Shown piece by piece: positions 1 to 13,677 of a stretch of 64,000 bases of DNA (within the stretch, counting starts at the first letter, position 1; each line of letters starts with the position of its first letter). Under the pieces are notes generated by a model that was given only the letters and a program-made list of their open reading frames with translations, was not told the origin of the DNA and did no database searches. This DNA comes from Cotesia glomerata. Its lineage: Eukaryota > Arthropoda > Insecta > Hymenoptera > Braconidae. The position numbers and the translations under genes are program-made. The stretch covers positions 26,322,474 through 26,386,473 of the forward strand of contig NC_058159.1 of NCBI RefSeq assembly GCF_020080835.1. The letters are read 5' to 3'.

Positions 1-1176
1 TGCAGTTGTAAAAAAATTTTTTTTTGTCTTCAAAAATAGTCAGCCATTGTCAAATGTTTCCGTATATAGCTTTTAATTAAATTGAAACAAAAGAACAAAA
101 AAAGGGAAGAAGGTGAATTTCTCTAGAGTATAAAAAGATTGAATATAAAATAGAATTGTTTATAATCCATGGTGATCTCCCAGCGGCAGACATTGGCACA
201 ACGAAACACACTTAGCCATACACCATAGAACAGTAATGTTTGTACGGTGAGTATACCCGGTTAAGTGGATCCAATCAACCCAGTGGCAGACACAGTGCTC
301 TGTATAGCAACGGGCGCATTTATGAACAAGGACAGACGAGGATCGAGTGGAATACAACGTGGGAGAGATGAAAAAGAGAGTGATAGTGATAGCGATAGTG
401 ATAGTGATAGTGATAGTATTACTTATACTGCTGGCACTGATGTAGAAAGGGAAACGTAAAATGTAATGACGTTAAAGAGGGACACTACACGCCGTACTAC
501 AAATATTACGTTGTATTACATACACACCGACTGTATATTATATATCTGTATTTATACTACACCAGTAAAAGTACCAGAAGTATATTGTGTAGATAGACGT
601 ACAAGTTGTTGTTTGTAATGGAGAGAATGAGAGTCATAGTTGTAAGATAGAAAGGAGGATGACACAGTTATTACGTTATACGCACGACATCTAGTGATAG
701 CGTCATGTCTTCGACGATCCAGCAATTCTCCTTTTATTATTTTTCTTTCTTACTCGTTCTATTTTATTTATATTTATATTTATATTTATTATCGTTCAAC
801 CTATATGTCGGCGAACCCCGTACGTTACGCGTCGTTGATTTCCAAACTGTCGCCATCTTTTATTCGTCTGGAAATTGAAAGCAAGGAATTGAATAGATGG
901 AAGTTAAAAGTTTGGTGAATTTAAATTTTAAGTGTGTAAAGTAAAATTTTTTATTTTCAATTGGAAACATTTAGTTAGAAAAATGATAGATTTTTCACTG
1001 CGCTGTGGAAGAAAATTTTTTTAAGAAGCGTCTAACTTAAGATTTTTTTAATTTTTTTTGGATCTACAGAAGAACATTAATTAAAACAATCATATACTGC
1101 TTCTTAAGAAAATAACCATTATTATTTTCTACTTTTTAGTTTGGTTTGTTATTAAATGTATTTTTTTTTTCAATAT
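1..1176. other. Intergenic AT-rich DNA, no gene recognised
   Basis: No frame here looks like a conserved protein. It holds a GATAGT-type microsatellite at about 380-419 and a TATTTA-rich run at about 763-795. The longest frames read low-complexity repeats. Confidence 0.6.
380..419. repeat. GATAGT/GATAGC microsatellite
   Basis: A 6-bp unit is repeated about six times with one variant. It reads as Ser-Asp repeats in one plus-strand frame, but nothing on either side supports a gene. Confidence 0.85.
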
Positions 1177-1180
1177 TTAA

Positions 1181-1898
1181 AGGGGATGGCCACTGTGAGG
1201 ATCGAAAAAATAGGTGATTTTTGGGAATTTTTTTGACTGGGATAATAAAGGAATTTGGGGATCGGGTTTTTTTGTTTTATAAAGTATACATTGAGGATTA
1301 TTCTTCTAAATTTTTATCAAAAAATATCGTGTTGTTACAAAGTTATTAGCATTTTTGTGGAGCACCAAAAAATTTCCCCCTCCATGATACGATCTCTAAC
1401 TCAAAAACGGATTATCTAAAACAAAAAAACGAAAGAGCGTTGTAATCTGCATGCATGTGGTTATCGTTGCACGTAGGGGATTTTGAAAATTTGGATTTAA
1501 AAAAAATGGCGACATTAAAAATTTTTTCGTTTTTTTTTCCTCATTTTTTTGGATTCAAACAGCCCTAAAAAATCTTAAAAATCAAAATTTCCAAAATCCC
1601 CTACGTGCAACTATAGCTACTGAATAGACGAATACGAAGAAAAAAAAGTTGCAAATCGGTTCATATTTATGCAAATTACAGTTCGCATCAGTTCAAAAAA
1701 AGTAGTTTCGAGAAAAACGCGTTTTCGACGGAGTGCCGCGCGTGTAAAGTCATTTGACGCACTGTCACAAAAATGACTATAACTCGGAAAATATTTGGAA
1801 TTTTGATACCAAACTCTAGATACATATTTTTGAACCTATAAACTATGATTTAATAAAAAAAAAATTTTTTTTTTGAAATTTCACAGTGGCCATCCCCC
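1181..1898. mobile_element. 718-bp TTAA-flanked inverted-repeat element
   Basis: The 18-bp ends match at 17 positions: AGGGGATGGCCACTGTGA on the left, and on the right the complement of TCACAGTGGCCATCCCCC. TTAA lies directly outside each end (1177-1180 and 1899-1902), the target duplication expected of piggyBac-type transposition. A second inverted pair (1467-1493 and 1585-1611, containing CCCTACGTGCAAC) forms an internal hairpin. No transposase frame is present, so it is a non-autonomous copy. The superfamily assignment rests only on the TTAA and could be wrong. Confidence 0.75.
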
Positions 1899-1902
1899 TT
1901 AA

Positions 1903-4900
1903 ACTCTAATTTTCTAACAATTTGATTTATTTCTAAAAATTCAAAACTAAATGACAAATTTCTAGTTCAGTTCTAAAAAGTTTTCTTTGTTAAGTAGAAT
2001 CTGATGGCGACTAAAAGTCTTGCATAAAAGCGAGTCTTAATAACCGGGATTAGACATGAAACAGCACTTTCTCAGGTCGTTCCTCTTCAAGTAGTAACTT
2101 GTCGACTTTTCCATTGACTATTACGCACTGAATAGATTGAGTATGCATGTGTACGGCGTGTACGTGGTTAATAATACACAAATGAGAAATACTCGGTAGT
2201 AAATTTCATCAGACGCTATTTAACAAAACACCGTCCAATTATACACTTGTTAACTTTAGTGTGTATAAAAAAATATTAATTCAACGGTTACTGGATAAAA
2301 AGTGTTATTAGTTATTACATTATATAATTTTTACCACGCCACTTTGCTGGATAATATACTTTTATTTTTATTTTCCCATTATAGCTGCTTTAAATAATTT
2401 TAATCTCACGTGAAATAATAATACGCTTTGCTTGATTAAAATTAAGTCTACATTAATAATAATATTATAATTAAAAACCATTTTATTAGATCAGTATGAA
2501 ATTCGTATCACTATGAAATACTGGAGGGTGTATATTAGCTTTCGGCTTCGGACAGTAATACAAGGTACAAGGTAAGGGAGGAGTTGGTGGTTCGGTGTAA
2601 CGTGACTTAAGTAAGAGTTTACGAGCCTGGGCAACACGGGGTTAATTCAATCAGCGCCATAATCCGAACTATAACCTTGATTACCCCACGCGATGAAACC
2701 CAATCACCGTGCCCGTAGCTCAACTGAAACTATTCGATTCTGATTAAAAGCATCGACGATCGTCTGACGAAAAAGTGCTTTCAACCAATCCAAATAACTC
2801 CTTTGAAAGCTCTTGCTCTTGCTCTTATATATAAGTGTGTTCTACACTCTATTCTCCCATACACATACTATATATCTTAAGTATACTCTTTGTTTATCGT
2901 TACGACCACTTTGCTCGACGAGTGTTCCCCATAAAAATTTTTATCTCAAATGGATTATACTTTTGTTTTATATTTTACCGAAATAACCATCACCTGATTA
3001 TTGGTTCTTGCTTCATTACAATTTATTCAATCGATATATTTGCATCCTTTCAATGCTTTTTAGGCGATTTCGTTAAAGTTTAGTCGGAAGTTGCCAGAAA
3101 TTTTGCTACATTATACTCACAGTTGATAAATAATTCAGTTGTAAATTCAAAAAAGGTCATTCGGCAGCCGAAATAGAAGTAAATTTCTCAAATAAAGAAA
3201 AATTATGTTTAATAAAATAATATCAATATTTTTTTTTTCTAATATTTATTTTTTCTAAAGACTCTATAGAGGAAAATATCTATAAAATATCAATACTAAT
3301 AATGTATCCCTTAATTCATTGATAAAAACAAAATTCAATAATAAACTTTAAATTATTTAGAACTAATTTTGTTCAAAAAATTATCTTGTAAAAAAATAGT
3401 TTTCAAATATTTGTTAAACGATTTTGAAGGTTATGAGATTTAAATTATCAATGTCCAAATTTCAAGTAACTGCCTAGAAACAACAATTTTCAAATTAATC
3501 ATAATTTTGAAACCGGATGAAATTTTAATTGAAGAAAACAATATTTAAAACTAATTTGTGACATATTTACTGACGACCTACTCGAACACATTACATGAAA
3601 GACTGATCAATATCGTGATTATTGAATCTACATCATATTTATGCTATGATATAGCCAATAATTCTAAAACGGCTGCAACAGTAGAACTGATTCAGTCTGA
3701 ACTGATTTAACTCGACAAACTAAGTCAGAAAATGGCTAAATTTTTTAAAAATTGTGCCATGAGGACGGCTGCAATCGTTAGATTTTTATGAAATCTACTA
3801 AAAATAACAAAAAATAATTTTTAATATAAACTAAGACCATTTTGGTTTTTAAAAATTTTTTCTTCGACTAAAAAAATTCTTTTTTTTTAAATCAAGAAAA
3901 TTTTTTTAATTGAAACCGTTTTTAATTTTTATTTTAGTTTTAATTCAGTTTCAAAGCAGACGTAATTAATTATCACACAGAATTCGTATAATTGTTGTAT
4001 GACAATTAGTAGAGTAGGAACGATTATAATTAGTCAGATTAATCTGGAGATTTTAAAGCAGTACAGGGAATAAATCAAATCGGTGGTAGATGGAATAGAA
4101 AATGAATAATTATTCAAAAGTGCTTTAGTGATCTATAACGTACAGTACTTCTAATGCCAAAACGGTATTGATTAATACGTAAATCATTTCTGTCGAATGT
4201 GTATTATGGTAAATTGTGTCTGCTAGTGAGAGAATAATATATCAGAGAAAATTAGTTGATTTGTGTAACATTAAAAAATTTTATATTCAAATTTTTATAT
4301 TAAGCATTTATCACAAAACTTTTTAATACAAGATTGTCGTGACGGAAAATGTTTAACTGAGTAAAAAAAAATTTTGAGTAAAATATAATTTTATTTTTTT
4401 ATTTTATTAAAAATTATTTTATTTTGTTTTATTATTAAACTTTGTACTATTAAAGAAAACAAAATAAATCTTACTCTTATAATGATATGTAAATACGTGA
4501 TTAAAGTATGCGTTATGGGGATAAAGAAACTAAACATTTACTACGCATTTATATTTATGAATAAAAATAGTATAAATACAAATATCCTTACAACATTAAC
4601 GATTAATGGTTGACCCCGTATCGTATCGTATCTTAACCGATAGCCAAACATATCATTAGATACTGCAGCAGCACTCAATATCATACGAATACTCATATTA
4701 ATGTTTGCTGTTATTTATATACACATTATATGCAAAGTGTGTATATAATGTTAATGTATATAAACTTATTCCTGTATATTATATGCTGTGTACTTAACTA
4801 GCGACTAGTGTAATCCTCTAGTATTTTACCTTTAGTTACCGCGTATTTGCACAAGCAGAGACTTGTAAATTTACCTGGAAAACCGACAGGAGTGTAAACA

Positions 4901-5209
4901 GAGAGAAAATCGCCGATAATCAACTACCGACAAGTGAAAGTAATATATTATCCATAAATATCTCTCTTCCTTAACTCTCAATAGGAGTTGTTTATCATAA
5001 ATTATTATAATTAAGAAAAATCTCAATCAAGAGCCACGATAAGTATTTCAAGCTAAGTGCCGACAATACACTTTTGGAACTATTGATTTTCTAATTAAAT
5101 TATTTATCAATCATAAATTAAATAAAGATGATCTATTTTGTTTTTTTGTTATGATTTATTAATTTACCAAAAAACCACAAATTTAAAAATGATCATCAGT
5201 ATCATTTAT
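1903..5209. other. Intergenic AT-rich DNA, nothing recognised
   Basis: No coding frame, RNA gene or inverted-repeat element could be supported. The stretch near 2530-2830 is less AT-rich than the rest but has no protein-like frame. Confidence 0.5.
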
Positions 5210-5211
5210 TA

Positions 5212-5429
5212 CACAGAAAAAAAAATTTACTTTAATTAAGTAAATAATTTTGAAGAACTTCATCTTCTTGATTTGAGTAGAAAAATTCTTACACAAAAAA
5301 ATTTTTCTTGGCTTAAGTAAATTTTACTTGATTCAAAAATTTTTTGTCTTGATTCAAGACAAGAAACTCTTCAAAATTTTCTTTGGTTCTGGAATTTTCA
5401 TCTTGATTCAAGTTAAATTTTTTTTAGTG
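5212..5429. mobile_element. About 218-bp TA-flanked MITE
   Basis: The ends are CACAGAAAAAAAAATTTACTT and the complement of AAGTTAAATTTTTTTTAGTG, with TA directly outside both. The interior repeats CTTGATTCAAG-like palindromic words. It resembles the elements at 13386-13677 and 59907-61660 in ends and interior. Confidence 0.6.
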
Positions 5430-5431
5430 TA

Positions 5432-7821
5432 TAAATTTGTAGTAGAAATTTAACCATTATTCTGTTTGACAAAAAAAAGTTTTTTCTAACCAAAATTAGT
5501 AAGCTTAACAATTTTTAAAATTTCCGTAAAAAATTTTTCATTTTTTTTTTTGCATTTAAAAATATCTTTATTTGTGAATTTGTAATACATGAGTAAGTTA
5601 CATGAGAATAGCTTAAAAATACTTGTTTCTATCCGTAGATTCTAACAAATGTTTGTATTATTAAAATATGTTTTTGTATTTTTAGATGATTTAAACTTGG
5701 ATTTGTGGGAAAAGTTTAAAAAACCACTTGAATAAACATTTTTCACTTATGGTCCTGCGTATATATATCTCAAACTTAAGTTTGTTGTAACGAGATAATT
5801 TAGCAATTACGCGCTCTCTGTCAGAGATTTTGAATACTACATTTGGTCCAAAAATTGTATATAGACATATATGACTTGATCATGATCATATCAGGCTATA
5901 TATGAAAATATTAGGTCATATTCGAACATGCAAAGCCAGATATGTCCATATTTGAGAATTTTTTCTCTTTAAGCTTATCGGAATCTCTAAAATACATTGT
6001 AACATCAGCAATAATATGTTATGTACTGCTCAAATTTTTTTCAACTTAACCATCTACTTCCTACAAACTTCTTTTCCAGCGAACCTCTAATTCCGACTAT
6101 AACTTTCATTTATCCACAATTTTAAACCGATAAAATTTCTTCGTACTTAAACTCCCTAGTCTCTAATCACTAATCACCAAACAACACGTTACAATTTAAA
6201 ATTGTAATAATTTTCCATTCTAAATATAAAAAGAAAATCTAACCGTTGAAGTCACGCCAGGGAAAAAACTAAGTATCAAAGAATTAAAATTTTTACGACT
6301 TACCATCTACTTAAATCATTACCGTAGATCTCGGTGATATATCAGACATTTCACTTTTAACGGAAATCAATTTACCGTTTAAATAAAAATCATAAGTGAC
6401 GTGTTGATCGCTCGATAAATAATAAACTCCATGTGCCATATAACATGTTATAGTAATAATTACATTGATAATAATAATGGTAAATATTCAGGAAAGAGAT
6501 AAGACTAAGACCATAAGACTAACTATCAGCTAACAAGCTCAGGAAAGGTAACTTAACCTAAAGACTGGGATTGGGACGGGGACTAATTTATAACAATTTA
6601 AAATTAACAGCACAATGCATAAATAATAGCATAACATTTAGATAAATTTTAGCCTTAGATTTTATTTATCTCTATTTCATAGACCACTGGTATGGTATTG
6701 AGTCAAGACAATGTCTGCCTATCCTATACCTTTACCGACATGTATCTATCATACGGCATTATATAGACTGTAATATATCGCAGATAACCCAGAGGGCTTC
6801 CATACTATTATATTCAAGCTGGTACTACACTAAACATTATGCCAGTCGAGAGTTTGCATCAGCTTTCCGACAACCAACAACCGACAACTCGAAACTCCAA
6901 CTTGACCGCATAATGCTAGTGTTACTTCATGTGTGTTTTATCTGTCTATTTTATTCTCCAAGATGCTTAAGAGTTTATATTAGTTAAAGTATGGAGTATG
7001 AATAACTATAAGTCGACAGACACGCATTCAACGGAATATCAACACACACTACACTCTACACCTGAAAACCCGTCGAGAGAGAAAGCTGTTTTTCTTTACT
7101 TGATGCTTAACTGTTATTATACACTGTCTCGTCGTACGCTGATCACTGATACTCCCGATCTCTGTTATTTATTTTCCTTTTTCCTGAAAAATTATTTCTT
7201 TGTTTTAAATTAAATTCACTTATGTTTAGGAAAAAATATCATTTGTGCTTTGATGTAAACAAAAATCTAAAAATTTAGCAAAAAATAGTGTTGTTATGAT
7301 TATGGAAAATTTTTATGTCCTTAAATTCTTAAACTGACAAATTTTTGTTGGCTTAAGTAAATTTTCTGTGATTCAAAAAATGTTCTGCTCTATTCAGGAT
7401 AAATAATTTGGTTCAAAATTTTTTTTCTTAAAACAATTCAAGTTTTTTATGATTGTATATTAGACTGGGCCAAAATAATTGTTAAATTTTTTTTCTAAAA
7501 ATACCAAAAATGCTATTCAATAACAAAAAAAATATAATGTTAAAATTTGAGTCCTCCAACGATAATAAAAAATTAAACACCGAATCTAAAAGTTACTTCA
7601 ACTTTGAATAACTTTGGAGGAAATCAATTTATCGAAAAATATCGATACCTTTTTTACAGAACTTTCAATTATTTTTTAAGTATACATCTTTTCTAATCAT
7701 TGAGTCTTTAATTAGTAACAAAATAAAAAATTTTCCTATTAATTTCAAACTGTGATAGTATTTTTTATATTTCTACAAAAAATTTAGTCTATTTTTTTGG
7801 CCTAGTCTAACGTTCAATATG
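5432..7821. other. Intergenic AT-rich DNA, nothing recognised
   Basis: No supported gene. Short words related to GATATGGTCATATCAGG occur near 5880-5960 and again near 59765-59825 and 61790-61825, which suggests an old dispersed repeat. Confidence 0.45.
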
Positions 7822-8019
7822 CACAGTAAAAAATTTTGCGTCATTGCGTCAAAAAATTTTGTGTTAAATATTTAACACTTTTATGTGTAAATTTAACATT
7901 TATTGTGTTAAATTAACACAGAAAAGTGTTAAATTAACACAAAAAAGTGTTAAATATTTAACATAAAAATTTTTAACACAAAATTTTTTGACGCATTGAC
8001 GCAAAATTTTTTAATGTGT
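7822..8019. mobile_element. About 198-bp palindromic MITE
   Basis: Both ends carry AAAAAATTTTGCGTCA followed by a second GCGTCA, in opposite orientations (about 7822-7855 and 7985-8019). The centre alternates GTGTTAAATTAACAC palindromes, so most of the element can fold on itself. It has no coding capacity. Confidence 0.7.
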
Positions 8020-9396
8020 GACATTCAAATAAAAATAGACATTCTCGTATTCTATCAATCAATCTTTCCAAACTTAACTTTTCACAGACGATCCATTAGT
8101 ACCCATTAAAATAACCCATATCTCAGTTTTAGATACTAAAAATTAAATCTAATGTCAAGTATATAGTTAAGACAAAAATAAATTAAAAAAGTTGTGCGCA
8201 AAAAGTCTCTATTTGATCGTTCGAGGTTAACCACATATTTTCCTTTTACATTTTTCTCAATCCCCACAAGAGTACCAGTATCCCTTCCTAAGCTCTGTCT
8301 TATATCTGTGTCTAGGTTTTTTTCTCTTTTTCTCATTATATTGACACAGACAAGTTATAACTTATAACTATATTAATATCCATGTGCATATATTCTGCAC
8401 ACTAATGCACAAACATGAATTTTTCTATCATACATAATCCCAACTTGAGGCAATACATGCGAGCGTAGTAGCAGAAATCTCGTTAGGTCGTTATACTAGA
8501 TGGATCAACCATATCTGTACGACAATGCAACCAACAATATATGCATGTAAGTCCAAGGTAATCGCGTATGTCACAACTTTGTATGTTGTATGCCTCACGT
8601 ACAGCCTCAACTCCTGACTCTTGTGCAGTATATGTGTGTAAATATAAATATAAACATAAACATAAGCAGAGAAAAGATAAAATGCATTGGCGACAGGCAA
8701 TCTCAAGTCATTGATCAGAGAAAACGCGGGAAACCTCAACTCAACGGAGCAAAGCCGGTCTAGCGAGACGTAATGATACAAAAAGAGACAAGATTGAAGC
8801 TGAGAGTCGAGATAAATATACGACAAGTTGAAATAAATAAATATAGAGTAAATTAGAGGAAGGGGACTCGGAGTATCAAGCAATGCAAGTGAATGCGGGG
8901 GACTGGAATGAAGAATTGCTTAAAGACCTATATGGCGACGCGTGTTTTTACACCCAACTGGCCAACAGTCAACCAGAATCAATGAATGAAAGATACTGGA
9001 TGCTGAGGACTTGCTACTGGACCACGCCAATACGAGTTCAACGGATAAAATATAGATATAGAATGTACGTAAAATGTGTAAGGAGAGCTAAACGCAATCC
9101 TCGTGACCGGTGTTCGTTTATAAGTACAACACGTCGTCCTACTGAGACACATTGCTTCACTTGCTTGCTTGGTTTGTTTGTTTACCTGTCAAGAGGGTAT
9201 ATGTACTTCCTCGTTTATTTTTGCTAAGTTGGAAAGTGGAAGGAAAGTCATTAATAGTATTAATTTTTACTAGCAATCTTGCAGTCACTATGTGACTGCC
9301 GTGAGTTGTGAACTATAAATAAATAAAATTTTGCTTTATTAAACAATGACTTTTGTTAAATTCCACTAAACTTTTTTAACTATTGACATTTTTAAA
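8020..9396. other. Intergenic DNA, no supported gene
   Basis: Two opposed open frames (about 8491-8883 minus and 8883-9227 plus) abut here. Neither shows recognisable motifs, splice context or codon bias, so I do not call a gene. Confidence 0.45.
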
Positions 9397-9595
9397 GATA
9401 TAAGCTCATCCCGATGTTACACTCATCAAGAGCTTTTATTTGAGTACTCATATGCATTTTTGATTTATTTTTCATATATACATATATGAAAAATACTAGC
9501 TGTTACTCGCCCGCTCCGCTGGGCGCTTTATAGAATTGCATTTTTAGATCTAGACTTGAAATTTAATTAGAGTATTGTTTTGACTTGCACAGATT
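9397..9595 (-). mobile_element. Helitron-like 3' terminus (reverse orientation) with internal repeat
   Basis: On the minus strand the sequence runs GCGGAGCGGGCGAGTAACAGCTAG and then T. A GC-rich hairpin just before a CTAG end next to T is the classic Helitron 3' terminus (CTAG at 9496-9499). A second copy lies at 33050-33151. The adjoining 9397-9494 block, containing AAGCTCATCCCGATGTTACA, matches units inside the Helitron-like element at 30768-32582, so the two are related or this is a truncated neighbour. The 5' end was not found. Confidence 0.55.
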
Positions 9596-10675
9596 CCAAA
9601 TTCTGTAGAATTGGCATGCGACTTTTATCCTGGTAATTATTCTAGCTAATATTCATTGTAACTTTCAATGTGCAATCATTATAACATTCTCGTGTCTTTC
9701 TTACAAAAATGAATAATAATTGATATGAAAAAAAAATTTTTAATGAGCGTTGAAAGTTTCAGTTAAAGAAATTGCAGGTCTCATAAGTTAAGAAATCTGC
9801 TTAGTATATAAACATTACCAATAGAACTAAAAAATTTATTTTAAACAAATGACAATCGAATAGAATAAATTTAGTTACAATAAAAATTCATTATTTCTAA
9901 GTCAAAAAAATATAGGTTCCGGATAAGTAATCACCAACATATCATATACTAAAACCTTCTCCGAAACACGCTCCATCTTATGGTATTAGTATTATTCCGA
10001 TCGGTTCAGTAGTTTTCGCAGTAGGGGATAGGTGCTGCAATTGTAACAAAAATTTTTATTTTTTTTATTCCATTTGTTTTTTTGAAGATAGTAAACTTAA
10101 GAACTGTCAGAAAGTTAGTTGATAGTATCTTTTATGTGACTGACTTAGTTAATTAGTAAAAAGTCAATGTTAACTTATTAAAAAATTAATTTATTTAACT
10201 AAAGTCAGGGACCACGATGGCGGCGCGCATGGGTTGCAATTGTAACACGAAACGAAATCGATATTTTTCATCAAATTGCTTTTATTATATAGTCTTAATA
10301 CGTACTATTATAGGGGAAGGGGGGGGGGGCGAAATGGGCCTCTTAAAAAAAAAATGTTGATATCCTTAGTGTTTTTCTCTGGTTTTACTTTTTTTTAATT
10401 CCTTGCCAAGTATTTGACCTCAATTTGCTCTGTTCATTAAAAATAAAAAATTGAAATGTGGGGCAAAATGGACCACCTCGAGAAAATTTTTATAATATGA
10501 GTTTTTCAGCTCGTTTTACTTTTTTTGGCCTTTTACTGAGTTTATGGTATTAATTTTTTTGTGTATATCGAAATTAAAAAATTGAGAAAAGTGGAGTAAA
10601 AAGGGCCCCCCAAAAAACTTAATATGTTTCTTACTTGTTTTATATTTCGAATTTTTTTATTATGTATTCAGTATA
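9596..10675. other. Intergenic DNA with a partial TAGGGGAAGGGG element
   Basis: No gene is supported. At 10311 TAGGGGAAGGGGGGG is followed by repeated lines of the type GGGGCAAAATGGACC and TGGAGTAAAAAGGGCC up to about 10620. This resembles the GGGGAGAAGGGGGTCAATTG end of the element at 31673-32553, but no matching right end is visible, so it may be a broken copy. Confidence 0.4.
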
Positions 10676-11780
10676 AAAAATTAGGATAACAGTAGACCCT
10701 ATAGGGTTGGCTTTTATAAAAGCCATCCCTGCAACTTCCCGCTAACTCCATACCTAAGCGCTCCAAATTTCACGCCAAAAGCAATAATAAATCAGATAAA
10801 AAATGTCGGAGTAATTAAAAAAAAAACGCGTTTTTTGAATTATTTCGACAATGGTATCTCTCAAACTAATCAACCAATTTCAGTCCTGTTAACGGCGATC
10901 AACGCGGGTTTCCAAGCTTAAAACCCGATCAGTTTTTCAAATCGATTGTTGAAGCCAATAAAAATGTATCACAAAAAAAAACAATTGTTCAGAATTTTTT
11001 TGACGATATCTCACAAATAAATTAACGGATTAAAAAAAAATTAAAGGCATTCTATACAGTCTTTCTAGAACAAAAAGATTATTTATCACTAACCAAACAA
11101 TCGGACGTAAAATTTCAAAGATGTGTTAAAAAAATTAGGAAAACGGTTGACCCTAAAGACCATCCCTGCAACTTCCCGCTCATTTCATACTTAAGCGCAC
11201 AAACCTACACTTATTACATTTTTGAGCTCTTCGAGCTCGAAAATATAATTTTCATATCATTTTGAGCTCTCCGAGTTCAAAAATCTGCTAGAAGTTGAAT
11301 AAAACACTATTTTTCGAATTTTTAAACCGCAATAACTTTTGAATGAATGAATCGATTTTTTCGTGGTTGGTGGCATTTAACGCAGTTTTTAAAGCCTCAT
11401 AAAGAACTTTTAAGTTTAAATTGATCGAACAAGGAATTTCAAAGTAATTCCCAAAAAACGATTTTTTCGATTTTTTTCGTTAACGATAACTCACGAACGA
11501 ATTAACCGATTTCGACCGGGCTGGCGGCAATCGACGTGTTTTTTTAATGTTAAGAGCTGATTAGTTTTTAGAATTGATCGGTCAAGCCGTATAAAAGTTA
11601 TTCCAAAAAAACCACATTAAAAAAATTTTTTTTTTGCAGTTTTTTTTAGATTTCTCAAAATCTACTGGTTAGAATCGATCCAAATTACGCTCAAAATCTA
11701 AATTTAGTCAAGCCCTTGGAATGGCGCTAACCGCGATGAAATCGGACAAGCCGTTCAAAAGTTATGAGAGGTTTACTCTC
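10676..11780 (+). repeat. Two head-to-tail copies of a dispersed repeat
   Basis: CCATCCCTGCAACTTCCCGC occurs at about 10722 and again at about 11161. The second copy continues with a block that has a reverse-complement match at about 35230-35900. Shared words include GTTGGTGGCATT...AAGCCTCATAAAGAA and AACCGATTTCGACCGG. Many lines alternate 'rule of expansion' phrases such as 'cgattttttcg', so it looks like a non-coding interspersed repeat of unknown class. Confidence 0.6.
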
Positions 11781-13385
11781 TAAACATGAATTAGTGAAAA
11801 TTCACTGGAATAAGTGAATATTTACTATTTCCAAGTGCCAATCGTACCACTGGTTCGAATCAGTTCGAATCAATTCATTACTAGTGAAGTTAAACTAATG
11901 AATCATTAGTTAATTTTTTGAATCGAAAAAACTAAATACTATTATATTTTGCGTCAAAAATATAATTTTGAAAAAAACTATTTTTTTTTTAAATCAAGTA
12001 GTTTCTTTTTCAGTGTATATTTCAAAAAACTTTCTTAACTAATCCGAAATCTATTGACAAAAAATTAATAAAATTCAGGATTTAATTGACTCAACATCCA
12101 AATATTGAACCAGTAATAAAAAAATAAAAGACCCAATAAAAGTTTACGCGGAATCCATTACCTTAAAAGCTTTGTCTAAAAATTAAAATACTTATTTATA
12201 CTATTTTAATATTAGGGTATACTTTGTATCGGTATCGGGTTTTGAATGACTAAAAGTGCTTAATGGGTGGCCATCGGCATTCATCAGTCTTGCGGATATT
12301 TTTTGTCGAGAGTAAACAGTCTCAAATCTCGATGCGTATATGTATAGGTAAGGGTACAGTACTAAAAATCTCAGTACCGACCCTCTTTTGTTACGGCAAC
12401 GGCAACAGGACCGTAAAACTGGACACTCACTGGAGTCTTTTTTCTTATTCATTTAAATCTCATATCTTCAGCAACTTTGTGACCACTTTTATGCAACCCT
12501 ATAAAACGCCCCAAATACATCCAAGCCAGCTGTTTCAAAATAACAAACTATTATTTCCTGTTAATACACTGCGGTCTGTAAGCTGTTAAATTATTCTCAA
12601 AAGCAATATAACGATGTCAAGAAGGTTAATTCTACATTTTAATATTTATTTAAGTATTCACAACTTTGTATAACAGTTTCAAATTTACGTTCCTCGAACC
12701 CTGTGTCATTTTTGATTTTTACTATCTGATTTATGTCTTTTTTAATGGATTGTATGTATAACAAAACAATATACATACATGAAGAGGTCAATCCTACCAG
12801 GAATGCGTAATAGATTTATTTTATTGTTAAAAAGTCATTAAACTGTAACAGTAATCCTGAAACTGGTTTATAAGTGATAATGACATTCGATATATGATAT
12901 ATTTTCTTTTATATCATATAATTGAATAGTTGAGATTAGCATCGATACGTATCTGTGTCACCATTATTATTGTGGATTTATATAGAAATATGTAAATATA
13001 TAATTTCTTGGTGCGATTTATTGCTAATATTCCTTAAGATAAGATACATAAGTAGCTGTGACATTTGTTACGCTCCGATAGCTTGCGGTACTAATGGTTT
13101 AAGATGTCGATAGCTTTTGATTTGATTATTTTCATTATAATTTGTATTATAGACTTTTAATTATTTATTTTTACGTTTTTCTGATGCATAAGCTGATTTA
13201 TTTGCTCATAGTTCATTCCAATGCTTATCTATAAGCTTGAAATTGCAATTTAAATTACAATTATAAATTTTTCTGAGTACTATCAGGAATTTCATCATTA
13301 ATTTGTGTGCATTTGATAAATTAAAAAATTTTGTGAGCTAATAAATTATTTAAAAAAAAATTCTCCATCAAAAGATGTTTACATA
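11781..13385. other. Intergenic DNA, no supported gene
   Basis: Two overlapping opposed frames near 12200-12590 show no protein family features and no codon pattern. The rest is AT-rich. Confidence 0.45.
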
Positions 13386-13677
13386 CACTGAGAAAAAAAA
13401 ATACTTTTACTCAATTAACAATTTCTTGGTACAAGAAATTCGATGACGATCAAATATTCTATTATTATTAATTATTAATTTCTGAAGAGAAGAGTATCAA
13501 TATTTATCTTTGAATAATAGATAAACAAGAGAATAGCTTTATTTAAATTAAGTAAAAGTTATTTCAATCAATTTAACAAGTTCTTGAGCTAAGAATATAT
13601 ATTCTTGAAAATTTTCAAGAACATGAATTCTTGTATCAAGAAAATTTTCTTAATAAAAGTATTTTTTTTTCTCAGTG
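13386..13677. mobile_element. 292-bp TA-flanked MITE (CACTGAGAAAAA ends)
   Basis: Ends are CACTGAGAAAAAAAAATACT and the complement of AGTATTTTTTTTTCTCAGTG, with TA outside each (13384-13385 and 13678-13679). The interior contains repeated TTCTTG/CAAGAA words. It has no coding capacity. Confidence 0.8.

Noticed and set aside
265..459. Open frame rich in Ser-Asp repeats
   Set aside because: It is produced by the GATAGT microsatellite and has no splice or family support.
8491..9227. Two abutting opposed open frames of 130 and 114 codons
   Set aside because: No domain, signal or codon bias could be seen, and lengths are within chance for this size of DNA.
12201..12589. Overlapping opposed frames of about 80-110 codons
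   Set aside because: They overlap each other and match no motif; likely chance.
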